A stretch of DNA of 64,000 nt from CALGFI01 sp963786805. Its GTDB lineage: Bacteria; Actinomycetota; UBA4738; HRBIN12. A program made the position numbers and the translations under genes. The notes below the pieces were generated by a model. That model searched no databases, was not told where the DNA came from, and saw only the letters and a list, made by a program, of their open reading frames with translations. The DNA lies in the NCBI GenBank assembly GCA_963786805.1, contig CAWBAK010000004.1, positions 1-64,000 on the forward strand, in the 5' to 3' direction. This document shows positions 1-7,528 of the stretch, one piece after another (positions within the stretch are counted from its first letter, which is position 1; the number at the start of each line of letters is the position of its first letter).

Positions 1-2
1 GG

Positions 3-140
3 GCAATCCTTGCGACGGTCTCCGTGGTTCACGGCGAACTCCTCGGTGAGCCGAGCGCAGAGCTGAGAGCGAAGTTCGCCGGCAGCGAGCTCCCGGTTGT
101 CTTCACGCCCTACCAGTCGATGTCGCAAGACTCCCGGTAG
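3..140 (+). CDS. C-terminal fragment of an unidentified protein
   Basis: An open frame enters from the left edge and runs to a TAG at 138-140, giving about 45 residues that end in QSMSQDSR. The codon usage is strongly G/C at third positions, like the neighbouring genes, which supports real coding sequence. I do not recognise the family. The stop lies only five bases from the 3' end of the convergent tRNA-Met, so little room is left for a terminator between them. The fragment is too short to assign a function. Confidence 0.55.
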   Translation, partial: AILATVSVVHGELLGEPSAELRAKFAGSELPVVFTPYQSMSQDSR

Positions 141-145
141 ATCGG

Positions 146-219
146 TGGGGCGGGCAGGACTCGAACCTGCGACCGACGGATTATGAGTCCGCTGCTCTGA
201 CCAACTGAGCTACCGCCCC
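146..219 (-). tRNA. tRNA-Met (anticodon CAT)
   Basis: The reverse complement folds as a complete cloverleaf of 74 nt. It has a 7-bp acceptor stem (GGGGCGG with CCGCCCC), a D arm with AGCTCAGTTGGT, an anticodon loop CTCATAA with anticodon CAT, and a T arm containing GGTTCGAGTCC. The discriminator base is A. The genome continues CCG, so the CCA end is not fully encoded. The intact 1-72 pair argues for elongator methionine rather than initiator. A CAT anticodon could also be the lysidine-modified isoleucine tRNA, which cannot be excluded by eye. Confidence 0.93.
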
Positions 220-252
220 GCAAGCGAGGAGTCTAGGCGGAGCGGTCGACCC

Positions 253-927
253 TCAGGTGGAGTCGTCGGGACGCTCGCGGTTGCGTTCGATCTCGGCCTC
301 GATGGCGGCGAGTCGCTCGTCGGCGGTAACGGCCATCCCCTGGAAGTTCTCGCGGAGATCGCCGAGGAGCTGGCTCAGCCGGTCGAGCGTGCCCTCGAGC
401 TGTGCGATGCGGTCCGAAACCCCGGTTCTCGGCGGCTCGGGATCGGAAGCCGGTGGACGCTCCCACGGTCGCGCCGGAGTGGCCTCCGCCTCCTCGCTCG
501 TCAGGATCTCGACCCGGTCGGAAGGCTGGTCGAAAGCCTCAACCTCGGCCGGCTCCTCCGACTGCGCGGTCGTCTCGGCCCCGCCTTCGGGAGCGGGCGA
601 GGAAACATCAACGAAGTCCGGCTCCCTCCAAGAGGTGCTCGGCTCTTCGGCCGGCGCGGGGTCTTCGAGTTGCGCGGGTTGCTCTGGCGGTTCGGTCTGC
701 GCCGATTCTCTCGGCTCGCGGTGCCATGCGACCGCGGCGGCCTCGGTTGGTTCGACTCCCTCGCGCAGCTGCTTCTGGTAATCGACGAGCCTCTTCATGA
801 TGTCGTCGTGCCCGGCCTCGGGATCTTCGGGCACCTGCTGTTCGTCCGGGTACATCGGTTCTTGGTCTGGATCCGTCGGATCGTCGGACACTGCGGACCT
901 TCCTTCGAGCGCCGGCCTACGAGCCAT
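253..927 (-). CDS. acidic low-complexity protein with C-terminal coiled coil
   Basis: The 224-residue product begins with ATG at 927; a GTG 12 codons later (VSDDPTDPDQ) is an alternative start. Residues from about 15 to 150 are rich in Glu, Asp, Pro, Ala and Ser, with almost no hydrophobic runs, so this part is probably disordered. The last 60 residues (from about DRIAQLEGTLDRLSQLLGDL) have a heptad-like pattern of Leu and Ala and probably form a coiled coil. There is no signal peptide or membrane segment. It stands alone, convergent to the tRNA-Met and divergent from the aldolase gene. I do not recognise a family; a cytoplasmic scaffold or regulator is only a guess. Confidence 0.7.
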   Translation of the reverse strand: MARRPALEGRSAVSDDPTDPDQEPMYPDEQQVPEDPEAGHDDIMKRLVDYQKQLREGVEPTEAAAVAWHREPRESAQTEPPEQPAQLEDPAPAEEPSTSWREPDFVDVSSPAPEGGAETTAQSEEPAEVEAFDQPSDRVEILTSEEAEATPARPWERPPASDPEPPRTGVSDRIAQLEGTLDRLSQLLGDLRENFQGMAVTADERLAAIEAEIERNRERPDDST

Positions 928-989
928 GGCCTGCGGATACCGCCATCTTACGGCGGCGGACGGAGGGCGAGCCCGTTTAGGATGCGCGC

Positions 990-1788
990 GTGCCGACCGA
1001 CCGGCTTCGGGAGACGTGGGCGCGCGGCGGAACCGCGCTGAACGCGTGGCTCACGCTGGAAGGTGCCGCGTCGGCGGCTGCGGTCGCGGCGGCCGGTTTC
1101 GACTCGGTGACGCTCGACCTCCAGCACGGCGCCGCCGAGCCGCACGATGCCGCCCGGATCTTCGCGGCCGTCGAGGCTGCGGGCGCCGCTCCCCTGGTTC
1201 GCGTTCGCTGGAACGACCCGGCCGAGCTGATGCGCATGCTCGACGTCGGAGCCCGAGGCATCGTCTGCCCGATGATCGGCTCGCGGAGCCGAAGCGGAGG
1301 CGTTCGTCGCGGCCTGCCGGTACCCGCCCGAGGGGATCCGGAGCTACGGGCCGGTGCACGGCGCGCTCGGCGCCGGGCGCGACCACGTCACGAGGGCGAA
1401 CGAGATCGTCCTCACCTTCGCGATGATCGAGACGGCGGAGGGGTTCGGGAACCTCGACGAGATCGCCTCGACGCCGGGCCTCGACGGGCTCTACGTCGGA
1501 CCGTCCGACCTCAGTCTTGGGTTGGGGCTCGACACGTTCGCCGATCTCGGCGATCCCCGGCTGCTCGAGGCCCTCGATGCGGTCGTGGATGCCGCGAAGC
1601 GCCACGAGATCGTCGCCGGAGTGCATGCGCCATCCCCCGAGAAGAGCGCCGCGATGGCCGAACGAGGCTTCCGTTTCGTGACGCCGGCCGTCGACACGAG
1701 CCTCCTCGCGGATGGCGCGTCGGCGTCGCTCGAACAGACGCGAACACTCATGGGTGCCCGCGAGGACGTACGTCCCGATACTCGGTAA
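990..1788 (+). pseudogene. HpcH/HpaI-family aldolase, one frameshift
   Basis: Two frames together encode a class II pyruvate-dependent aldolase of the HpcH/HpaI/citrate lyase beta type. These enzymes cleave 4-hydroxy-2-oxo acids to pyruvate and an aldehyde using a divalent metal. The first frame gives the N-terminal half, with FDSVTLDLQHGA and GARGIVCPMIGS. After about 1288 the match continues in the next frame with CRYPPEGIRSYGP, the metal-ligand region TFAMIETAEGF and LYVGPSDLSLGLG. Deleting one base near 1283-1290 restores a 265-residue protein, and the spacing from the CPM motif to RYPP then equals that of E. coli HpaI as I recall it. So one inserted base, real or from sequencing, is the simplest explanation. 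It stands divergent from the acidic protein gene. Confidence 0.8.
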
Positions 1789-1855
1789 GCCGAGCTGTCG
1801 ATTCCGTCGCTCCTCATTCGTCTTGTATGCGACCATCCCAGAGGAGGAGGCAGCG

Positions 1856-2215
1856 ATGAAGTACATGATGCTGATCCATCAAGGCGACTCCCCGACGCCG
1901 GCGTCGCCGGAAGCGTGGGCGACCCTTTCGGAGGACGAGCAGAAGGCCGTCTACGCCGACTACCAGGCGATCAACCAGACCCCCGGCGTTACTCCCGGTG
2001 TCGGATTGGACTCCCCCGAGACGGCAACCACGGTGCGGGTGCAGGACGGCAAGACCCTGACCACCGACGGCCCGTTCGTCGAGCTCAAGGAAGCGATCGG
2101 CGGATACCTCGTGTTCGAGGCCGACGACCTCGATGCCGCGATCGAGCTCGCCGCGCGGATCCCGGCGGCCCGCCTCGGCGGCGCGGTCGAGGTTCGGCCG
2201 ATCGTCGAGTGGTAG
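1856..2215 (+). CDS. YCII/DGPF-domain protein
   Basis: The 119-residue protein starts at ATG 1856, eight bases after a strong GAGGAGG ribosome site; in-frame upstream codons carry no family similarity. It shows the YCII-related fold, with MKYMMLIHQGD at the N terminus, the DGPFVELKEAIGGY signature in the centre and a C-terminal VEVRPIVEW. Proteins of this family occur beside ECF42-type sigma factors and are thought to act in the same regulatory unit; their chemistry is not established. The stop TAG overlaps the GTG start of the following sigma gene by seven bases, so the two are translationally coupled. Confidence 0.88.
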   Translation: MKYMMLIHQGDSPTPASPEAWATLSEDEQKAVYADYQAINQTPGVTPGVGLDSPETATTVRVQDGKTLTTDGPFVELKEAIGGYLVFEADDLDAAIELAARIPAARLGGAVEVRPIVEW

Positions 2216-3381
2216 CGAACCTCGAACAGACCTTCCGCGACCAGTGGGGACGCGTCCTCGCCGCGCTGATCGGCTACCTCCGCGACTTCGACCTGGCTGA
2301 GGAAGCCGCGCAGGAGGCGTTCGCGATCGCGGCGGAACGCTGGCCGCGCGACGGAGTCCCCTCGAATCCGGGCGTCTGGCTGGTGACGACGGCGCGCAAC
2401 CGAGCCATCGACCGCATCCGCCGCGATCGCACGCTGGCCGCGAAGACCCGTCTGCTCCAGGTGCCCGATGCAGCGGAGGAACGCGTGAGCGAGACGAGCT
2501 TTCCCGACGAGCGGCTCGAGCTCGTCTTCACGTGCTGTCACCCGGCGCTCGCCGTCGATGCGCAGGTCGCGCTCACCCTGCGGACGCTGGGCGGCCTGAC
2601 GACCGCCGAGATCGCCCATGCCTTCCTGGTCCCGGAGGCAACGATGGCGCAGCGGCTGGTGCGGGCGAAGCGCAAGATCAAGGCCGCCGGGATCCCGTTC
2701 CGGGTGCCGCCCGACCACCTGCTCCCCGACCGGCTCGCCGCCGTGCTCGCGGTCGTCTACCTGATCTTCAACGAGGGCTACGGCGGTCGCGGCGACCTCG
2801 CGGCCGAAGCGCTCATCCTCGGGCGGGCGCTCGCCGAGCTGATGCCCGAGGAGCCGGAGGTGCACGGCCTGCTGGCGATGATGCTGCTGCACGACGCCCG
2901 CCGCGAGGCGAGGTTCCGGGACGGCGAGTTGGTCTTGCTCGCCGACCAGGACCGCTCGCTCTGGGATACCGCGCAGATCGCCGACGGACGGGCGGTGCTC
3001 GAACGGGCTCTCGCGCTTCACGGCCGCGGTCCCTACGTCGTGCAGGCGGCGATCGCGTCCTTGCATGTCGACGAGCCGCGGGACTGGTCCCAGATCGCCG
3101 CGCTCTACGGCGAGCTTTCCCGCATCACCGACTCGCCGGTCGTCGAGCTGAGCCGGGCGGTCGCCGTCGCCGAAGCGCAGGGACCGGAAGCGGGGCTCGA
3201 CATCGTCGAGCGCATCGCTCTCGAGGACTATCGCTACCTGCACTCCACCCGGGGCGAGTTGCTCCGCCGCCTCGGTCGCACCGCGGAGGCCCGCGATGCC
3301 TACCGCCGTGCGCTCGCGCTCGTCCACGACGACGCCGAACGGCGTTTCCTCGAGCGGCAACTGGCCGAGCTCGGCACGTAG
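2209..3381 (+). CDS. ECF sigma factor, ECF42 type with C-terminal repeat domain
   Basis: The start is GTG 2209, inside the end of the YCII gene, giving 390 residues. Region 2 of sigma-70 is at about residues 15-80 (DLAEEAAQEAFAIAAERWP, then a conserved WLVTTARNRAIDRIRR). Region 4 is at about 115-165 (LTLRTLGGLTTAEIAHAFLV, then MAQRLVRAKRKI). Residues from about 170 to the end form an alpha-helical TPR/SNOAL-unrelated extension, with VYLIFNEGY and a final EARDAYRRALAL repeat. That long tail plus a DGPF partner is the hallmark of the ECF42 group, which has no classical anti-sigma factor; the tail itself is thought to control activity. Its target promoters and signal are unknown here. Confidence 0.92.
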   Translation: MVANLEQTFRDQWGRVLAALIGYLRDFDLAEEAAQEAFAIAAERWPRDGVPSNPGVWLVTTARNRAIDRIRRDRTLAAKTRLLQVPDAAEERVSETSFPDERLELVFTCCHPALAVDAQVALTLRTLGGLTTAEIAHAFLVPEATMAQRLVRAKRKIKAAGIPFRVPPDHLLPDRLAAVLAVVYLIFNEGYGGRGDLAAEALILGRALAELMPEEPEVHGLLAMMLLHDARREARFRDGELVLLADQDRSLWDTAQIADGRAVLERALALHGRGPYVVQAAIASLHVDEPRDWSQIAALYGELSRITDSPVVELSRAVAVAEAQGPEAGLDIVERIALEDYRYLHSTRGELLRRLGRTAEARDAYRRALALVHDDAERRFLERQLAELGT

Positions 3382-3420
3382 ACTGCCGCTTCCATCTTCA
3401 CGAGCGGCGGTGAGCACACG

Positions 3421-4428
3421 ATGAAGGCGATCGTCCAGGAGAGATACGGCTCGGCCGACGTCCTCGAGCTCCGCGAGATCGACCGGCCGACCGCCGGGGA
3501 CGACGAGGTGCTCGTCCGGGTCCGCGCGGCTTCCCTCCATCCGGATGTCTGGCACGCCGTGAAAGGAGTGCCCTTCGTCCTGCGGGTCATGGGTTCCGGG
3601 CTGCGCAAACCGAAGAACGGTGTTCCGGGAACGGACCTGGCCGGGCACGTCGAGTCGGTCGGCAGGAACGTGACACGGTTCAAGCCGGGCGACGAGGTGT
3701 TCGGCTTGAGCGTCCTCGCCAACCTGTGGCGCAACGGCGGCGCCTATGCCGAGTACGCCACCGTTCCGGAAGCCAGGCTGCAGCTGAAGCCGGCGGAACT
3801 CACGTTCGAGCAGGCGGCGGCGGTGCCCACGTCCGGTTCGCTCGCGGTCCAGGCGGTTCGCGATGAGGGGCGCGTCCGATCAGGACAGCGGGTCTTGATC
3901 AACGGTGCGGGCGGAGCGGTAGGGAGCTTCGCGGTGCAGCTCGCCAAGGCGTACGGGGCGGACGTGACCGGCGTGGATGCGCCCGGGAAGCTCGACATGC
4001 TCCGGTCGATCGGCGCGGACCGGGTCATCGACTACACGCAGGAGGATTTCACCGAGAGCGGCGAGCGCTACGACGTGGTCCTCGATATCGCGGGGACCCG
4101 ACCCTGGTCGGCCGTCAAGCGCGCACTCAACCCGGACGGGACCTACGTGCTCATCGGGCACGATCAATACGGGGCTTCGGGCCATCGCTGGTTCGGGAGC
4201 CTGGGCCGCTTCTTCAAGCTGATGGTGATCTCACCGTTCGTGAGTCACCTGCATCCTTTCCGCGGCACCAAGGACCCCGGAGACCGGCTGGTCGTCCTGA
4301 AGGAGCTCATCGAAGCCGGGAAGATCACGCCGGTCATCGACCGGACGTTCCCGCTGAGCGAGGTGCCCGAGGCGATCCGCTACCTGGAATCGGGACAGAC
4401 CCAAGGCAAGATCGTCATCATCGTGTGA
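3421..4428 (+). CDS. zinc-free MDR oxidoreductase, quinone-reductase-like
   Basis: A 335-residue medium-chain dehydrogenase/reductase. The N-terminal GroES-like catalytic domain has VPGTDLAGHVESVG, and the Rossmann domain has the nucleotide loop INGAGGAVGSFAVQLAK at about residues 160-176. The C terminus carries VIDRTFPLSEVPEAIRYLE, the usual end of this family. The cysteine and histidine zinc ligands of true alcohol dehydrogenases are absent, so it is closer to NADPH:quinone oxidoreductases. The start ATG at 3421 follows GAGCGGCGGTGAGCACACG, a weak ribosome site, 39 bases after the sigma gene, so co-transcription is possible. Its substrate cannot be told from sequence. Confidence 0.9.
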   Translation: MKAIVQERYGSADVLELREIDRPTAGDDEVLVRVRAASLHPDVWHAVKGVPFVLRVMGSGLRKPKNGVPGTDLAGHVESVGRNVTRFKPGDEVFGLSVLANLWRNGGAYAEYATVPEARLQLKPAELTFEQAAAVPTSGSLAVQAVRDEGRVRSGQRVLINGAGGAVGSFAVQLAKAYGADVTGVDAPGKLDMLRSIGADRVIDYTQEDFTESGERYDVVLDIAGTRPWSAVKRALNPDGTYVLIGHDQYGASGHRWFGSLGRFFKLMVISPFVSHLHPFRGTKDPGDRLVVLKELIEAGKITPVIDRTFPLSEVPEAIRYLESGQTQGKIVIIV

Positions 4429-4600
4429 CGAGTCCCAATCGTTCCGCGCGTGCCTCCACGAAGTCGCGAAGCATGCCCCATGATCCCGATCGACAGACGA
4501 TTGACAAGTTGGTCGACGGAGGAGTAAACCCGCCTCGGGGCCTTCCGGCACCCGGCAGTTTGGTCCAGTCCCGCCCTGCGTGCCCGCGGAGGAGGGAAAG

Positions 4601-5212
4601 ATGGACAGTGCTGGCGGAGATCACCGCTCCCGGAACGGACGGGTGGAAGTCACGGAGGGCTCCGAAGCCTCCGATCGAACCCTGATCAGCCGAAGAACCG
4701 CGATCGGTGGGGCGATCGGCGGGGCAGCGGTCACCCTGCTTGCGGTCCCGGAACTGGCGATAGCGCGAGAAGAGAATCAAGTTCCTCTCGTCCTATTGCT
4801 GAAGGGTCGGTATGCGCCCGTGGTGGAAGGCCCCGATCTCGGTCTCTCCACGGTGGATCTGAGTGATGGTTCCTACTCCACGACGAAGATCTACCGTGTT
4901 GGCGGGTTCCCTGGCCACGCGGATGTGCTCGAGGCGATCGGCGATTTCTACGTCCAATTCACGGGCATGCTCTGTGCCTACGACATCCCCCGAGGCGCGA
5001 TCGCGATGGAATTCACGGGCTCGAACACCGAGTCCGTTCCCGACGGGTCGGGAGGGTCATACCTCCAGGGAACCTTCGAACTGGACGTCATCGAGGCGAA
5101 AGGCCGTCATCGACCCCTCGTGGGCGGTCACAATCGGATGGTCGACAACCTGCATCTTCTCGCCTCGGGTGACGCAGACGAGTTCTGCGTCTGCCTCATT
5201 TCTGGGCCATAG
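4601..5212 (+). CDS. secreted protein with Tat-like signal, unknown function
   Basis: ATG 4601 follows a clear GGAGGAGGG ribosome site and gives 203 residues; the frame is open further upstream without a good start. A twin-arginine-like signal, SRRTAIGGAIGGAAVTLLA, lies at about residues 28-46, followed by a likely cleavage near AIA. Export in a folded state by the Tat system is inferred from this. The mature part (about 150 residues) has no cysteine pair, no metal motif and no repeat that I recognise; it has a mixed beta-like pattern such as GAIAMEFTGSN. I cannot place it in a family. It stands alone between the oxidoreductase and a convergent TfoX-like gene. Confidence 0.75.
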   Translation: MDSAGGDHRSRNGRVEVTEGSEASDRTLISRRTAIGGAIGGAAVTLLAVPELAIAREENQVPLVLLLKGRYAPVVEGPDLGLSTVDLSDGSYSTTKIYRVGGFPGHADVLEAIGDFYVQFTGMLCAYDIPRGAIAMEFTGSNTESVPDGSGGSYLQGTFELDVIEAKGRHRPLVGGHNRMVDNLHLLASGDADEFCVCLISGP

Positions 5213-5250
5213 CGAGTCTTCGCCAGAGCAGGGCCGGTCTTGGACCGACC

Positions 5251-5586
5251 CTATCGCTTCGCGGGTAGCGAGCGGGCGTACTTCGCGCCGAGCCCCACCC
5301 ACTTCGCGAGCTGCCGCTTGGTGCGTACAGCGTTCGCGTCAACACGTAGCCATCCCCGCATCCGCCGGCCGCGCATCTCCATAGGGCGAGCGTCAGTCGT
5401 GGCGACGAGCGATCCTGACTGCGCTGGGTCGACGCGAACCAACACTCCACCTTGACCGCTTGCTGCGACAGCCATGTGGCCCTGGACGAGAAAAGCGAGC
5501 CCGCCGAACATCTTCTTCTCCGTTAGATCGGCTTCGCCGCCCAGCAGTTCGCGTATGCGATCGGCGAGTTCCTCGTCGTACGCCAC
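5251..5586 (-). CDS. TfoX N-terminal domain protein
   Basis: The 111-residue protein starts at GTG 5586 (VAYDEELADRIREL); the longer frame upstream adds only an Arg/Ser-rich run. The signature KKMFGGLAFLVQGHM and the ending ARSLPAKR match the stand-alone TfoX-N family. In Haemophilus and Escherichia TfoX/Sxy switch on competence genes, but the short stand-alone actinobacterial proteins have no proven role, so a competence role must not be read in, even though comEA and comEC lie elsewhere in this window. It is convergent with the Tat-signal protein gene, with 38 bases between the stops. Confidence 0.85.
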   Translation of the reverse strand: MAYDEELADRIRELLGGEADLTEKKMFGGLAFLVQGHMAVAASGQGGVLVRVDPAQSGSLVATTDARPMEMRGRRMRGWLRVDANAVRTKRQLAKWVGLGAKYARSLPAKR

Positions 5587-5704
5587 GGAGGCGATCCTAC
5601 GTCGCCACGACGACCACGAAACCGTCGCGGGACCACCGCGGGACACGTTTCATCGAGGCGGCCGCCGAACAGCTCGACACCGATCTCCATCTGCGCGTTT
5701 GCAG

Positions 5705-5777
5705 CTCCGGGGGTGGGACTCGAACCCACAACCTACGGATTAACAGTCCGCCGCTCTGCCAATTGAGCTACCCCGGA
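5705..5777 (-). tRNA. tRNA-Asn (anticodon GTT)
   Basis: The reverse complement is a canonical 73-nt cloverleaf. It has acceptor stem TCCGGGG with CCCCGGA, a D arm with AGCTCAATTGGCAGAG, an anticodon loop CTGTTAA with anticodon GTT, and a T arm GTGGGTTCGAGTCCCAC. The discriminator base is G, as expected for asparagine. No CCA end is encoded. It lies between the TfoX-like gene and the small membrane-anchored protein gene. Confidence 0.95.
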
Positions 5778-5832
5778 ACGAGCCCGCGAAGTCTACCAAT
5801 CGCCCCTCGTCCGATGGACTAGGCTTGTCGGG

Positions 5833-6081
5833 ATGCGATTCAAGACCGGATTCGTCGTCGGCGGCGTCGTCGGGTACCTGATCGGCCGCGAGCTCATGAA
5901 GCGCGAGGGCGAGGAACGTCCGGGGAGTGTTCGCGCGGCGATGTCGCGCCACCCGTCGGCGCAGCGGTTCGCCGGTCTGGCCGAGCGCGCGAGCTGGAAG
6001 GGCGTCGAGGCGCTGCAGCGGGCTCGAGCCACGATCCAGCGCCGGCTCGTAGCGGACGTCGACGACCTGTCGATGAACTAG
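5833..6081 (+). CDS. small YtxH-like membrane protein
   Basis: The 82-residue product has one N-terminal membrane or glycine-zipper segment, TGFVVGGVVGYLIGREL at about residues 5-21, followed by a basic, alanine-rich helical region (RASWKGVEALQRARATIQRRL). This layout is typical of small YtxH-type proteins of unknown role. The ATG at 5833 has only a weak upstream ribosome site. The gene is convergent with rpoD and its stop lies 12 bases before the shared hairpin. The function is not known. Confidence 0.7.
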   Translation: MRFKTGFVVGGVVGYLIGRELMKREGEERPGSVRAAMSRHPSAQRFAGLAERASWKGVEALQRARATIQRRLVADVDDLSMN

Positions 6082-6092
6082 CGCCTTCTTAA

Positions 6093-6127
6093 TCGGGATC
6101 GTCCTCGCGGAGCGAGGACGATCCCGA
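6093..6127. terminator. bidirectional intrinsic terminator
   Basis: A perfect 16-bp inverted repeat with a 3-nt loop (GGA) lies between the convergent small membrane protein gene and rpoD. The outer arms read TCGGGATCGTCC and its complement. On the minus strand the hairpin is followed by TTAAGAAGG and on the plus strand by GGGCTACC, so the U-tract is short. It is the strongest inverted repeat between genes in the window and would stop transcription from both sides. Confidence 0.75.
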
Positions 6128-6152
6128 GGGCTACCGCTTCGCTGCTTGAGCC

Positions 6153-7457
6153 CTACTCGAGGTAGTCGCGCAGCTTCTGCGAGCGGCTCGGGTGTCGGAG
6201 CTTCGACAGCGTCTTGCTCTCGATCTGGCGGATCCGCTCGCGCGTGACGCCGAACTCGCGGCCGACCTCCTCGAGCGTGCGCGGGTGGCCGTCGAGGAGC
6301 CCGAACCGGAGCTGGATCACCTTCTTCTCCCGTTCGGAGAGCGTGTGCAGGACAGCCTCGAGCTGCTCCTGCAGCAGGATGAAGCTCGCGGCGTCGACGG
6401 GGACGACCGCGTCGGAGTCCTCGATGAAGTCGCCGAGGTGGGAGTCCTCCTCCTCGCCGATCGGCGTCTCGAGCGAGACCGGCTCCTGCGACACCTTGAG
6501 GATCTCGCGAACCTTGTCGGCGGGGATCCCCATCTGGCGCCCGATCTCCTCCGGAGAGGGCTCGCGTCCGAGGTCCTGCAGGAGCTGACGCTGGATGCGG
6601 ACGAGCTTGTTGATCGTCTCGACCATGTGCACGGGGATCCGGATCGTGCGGGCCTGGTCGGCGATCGCGCGCGTGATCGCCTGGCGGATCCACCACGTCG
6701 CGTAGGTCGAGAACTTGTAGCCCTTGGAGTAGTCGAACTTCTCGACCGCGCGGATCAGGCCGAGGTTTCCCTCCTGGATCAGGTCGAGGAACAGCATCCC
6801 GCGGCCGACGTAGCGCTTCGCGATCGAGACCACCAAGCGCAGGTTGGCCTCGATCAGCTTGCGCTTGGCGAGCTGGCCGTCTCGCTCGACCCGGCGAAGG
6901 AAGTCGTCCAGGTCCTCGCGGCTCTTCGGCTTGTAGGACTTGGCGATCCGGTCGCGCCCGATCCCCTCGACCTTGCCGAACTTCTCGACCTGGTGGTCGC
7001 GGATCGCGATCACGGATTCGACCACGGTCCGCAGCCGCTTCTGGTCCACCTTGTCGTCGATCTCCACCAGCTCGCGGAGCTCGGTGGCGAACTCCCCCGC
7101 CTCGATCCGGCGCGCGAGATCGACCTCCTGCGCCGCGGTGAGCAGCGGGACCTTCCCGATCTCCTTCAGGTACATCCGGACCGGGTCGTTCGTCGGCGCC
7201 TTCAGCAGGTCGACGTCGATCTGCCGCTGCGCGACGGGGTCGGTCTCGTCGCCGGGGACCTCGATGACCTCGATCCCCTCGCCGCGCAGGTGCTCCTCGA
7301 CCTGCGTGAGGAACTCCTCGATCTGCTCGGGCGTGAAGTCGTCGACCGGAACCGCTTCGAGCAGGTCCTCGGAGGTAACGAAACCGCGCTCGCGACCGCG
7401 AGCGGTGATCGATTCCTTGGCCTCTTCCAATCCGAGGTCGCGGGTCACTTCCGTCAC
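6153..7457 (-). CDS. rpoD: primary RNA polymerase sigma factor (RpoD/SigA/HrdB)
   Basis: Start GTG 7457 is chosen because TEVTRDLGLEEAKES follows directly and GGGAG lies upstream; the longer open frame covers the end of dnaG without similarity. The 434-residue protein has region 1.1-like sequence, then DPVRMYLKEIGKVPLL (region 1.2), the region 2 core NLRLVVSIAKRYVGRG, DLIQEGNLGLIRAVEKFDY and STYATWWIRQAITRA, region 3 (GREPSPEEIGRQMG) and region 4 (LRFGLLDGHPRTLEEVG, then VTRERIRQIE). This is the housekeeping sigma factor. It follows dnaG by 71 bases in the same direction, the usual macromolecular-synthesis arrangement, but rpsU is absent from it. Confidence 0.97.
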   Translation of the reverse strand: MTEVTRDLGLEEAKESITARGRERGFVTSEDLLEAVPVDDFTPEQIEEFLTQVEEHLRGEGIEVIEVPGDETDPVAQRQIDVDLLKAPTNDPVRMYLKEIGKVPLLTAAQEVDLARRIEAGEFATELRELVEIDDKVDQKRLRTVVESVIAIRDHQVEKFGKVEGIGRDRIAKSYKPKSREDLDDFLRRVERDGQLAKRKLIEANLRLVVSIAKRYVGRGMLFLDLIQEGNLGLIRAVEKFDYSKGYKFSTYATWWIRQAITRAIADQARTIRIPVHMVETINKLVRIQRQLLQDLGREPSPEEIGRQMGIPADKVREILKVSQEPVSLETPIGEEEDSHLGDFIEDSDAVVPVDAASFILLQEQLEAVLHTLSEREKKVIQLRFGLLDGHPRTLEEVGREFGVTRERIRQIESKTLSKLRHPSRSQKLRDYLE

Positions 7458-7528
7458 GACGAGACTCCCTGCCACGGGTTCGGGGTTAGCCGAAGTGTAC
7501 GAGCCCGGAACCTCCCTGCCCACGCGCG

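Noticed and set aside
990..1788. Programmed +1 frameshifting as the reason for the aldolase and other breaks
   Set aside because: The break points share no slippery sequence or stop-codon context, and they occur in unrelated genes.
5251..5586. TfoX-N protein as evidence of competence control
   Set aside because: The stand-alone domain has no proven role in competence, and it is far from comEA-comEC.
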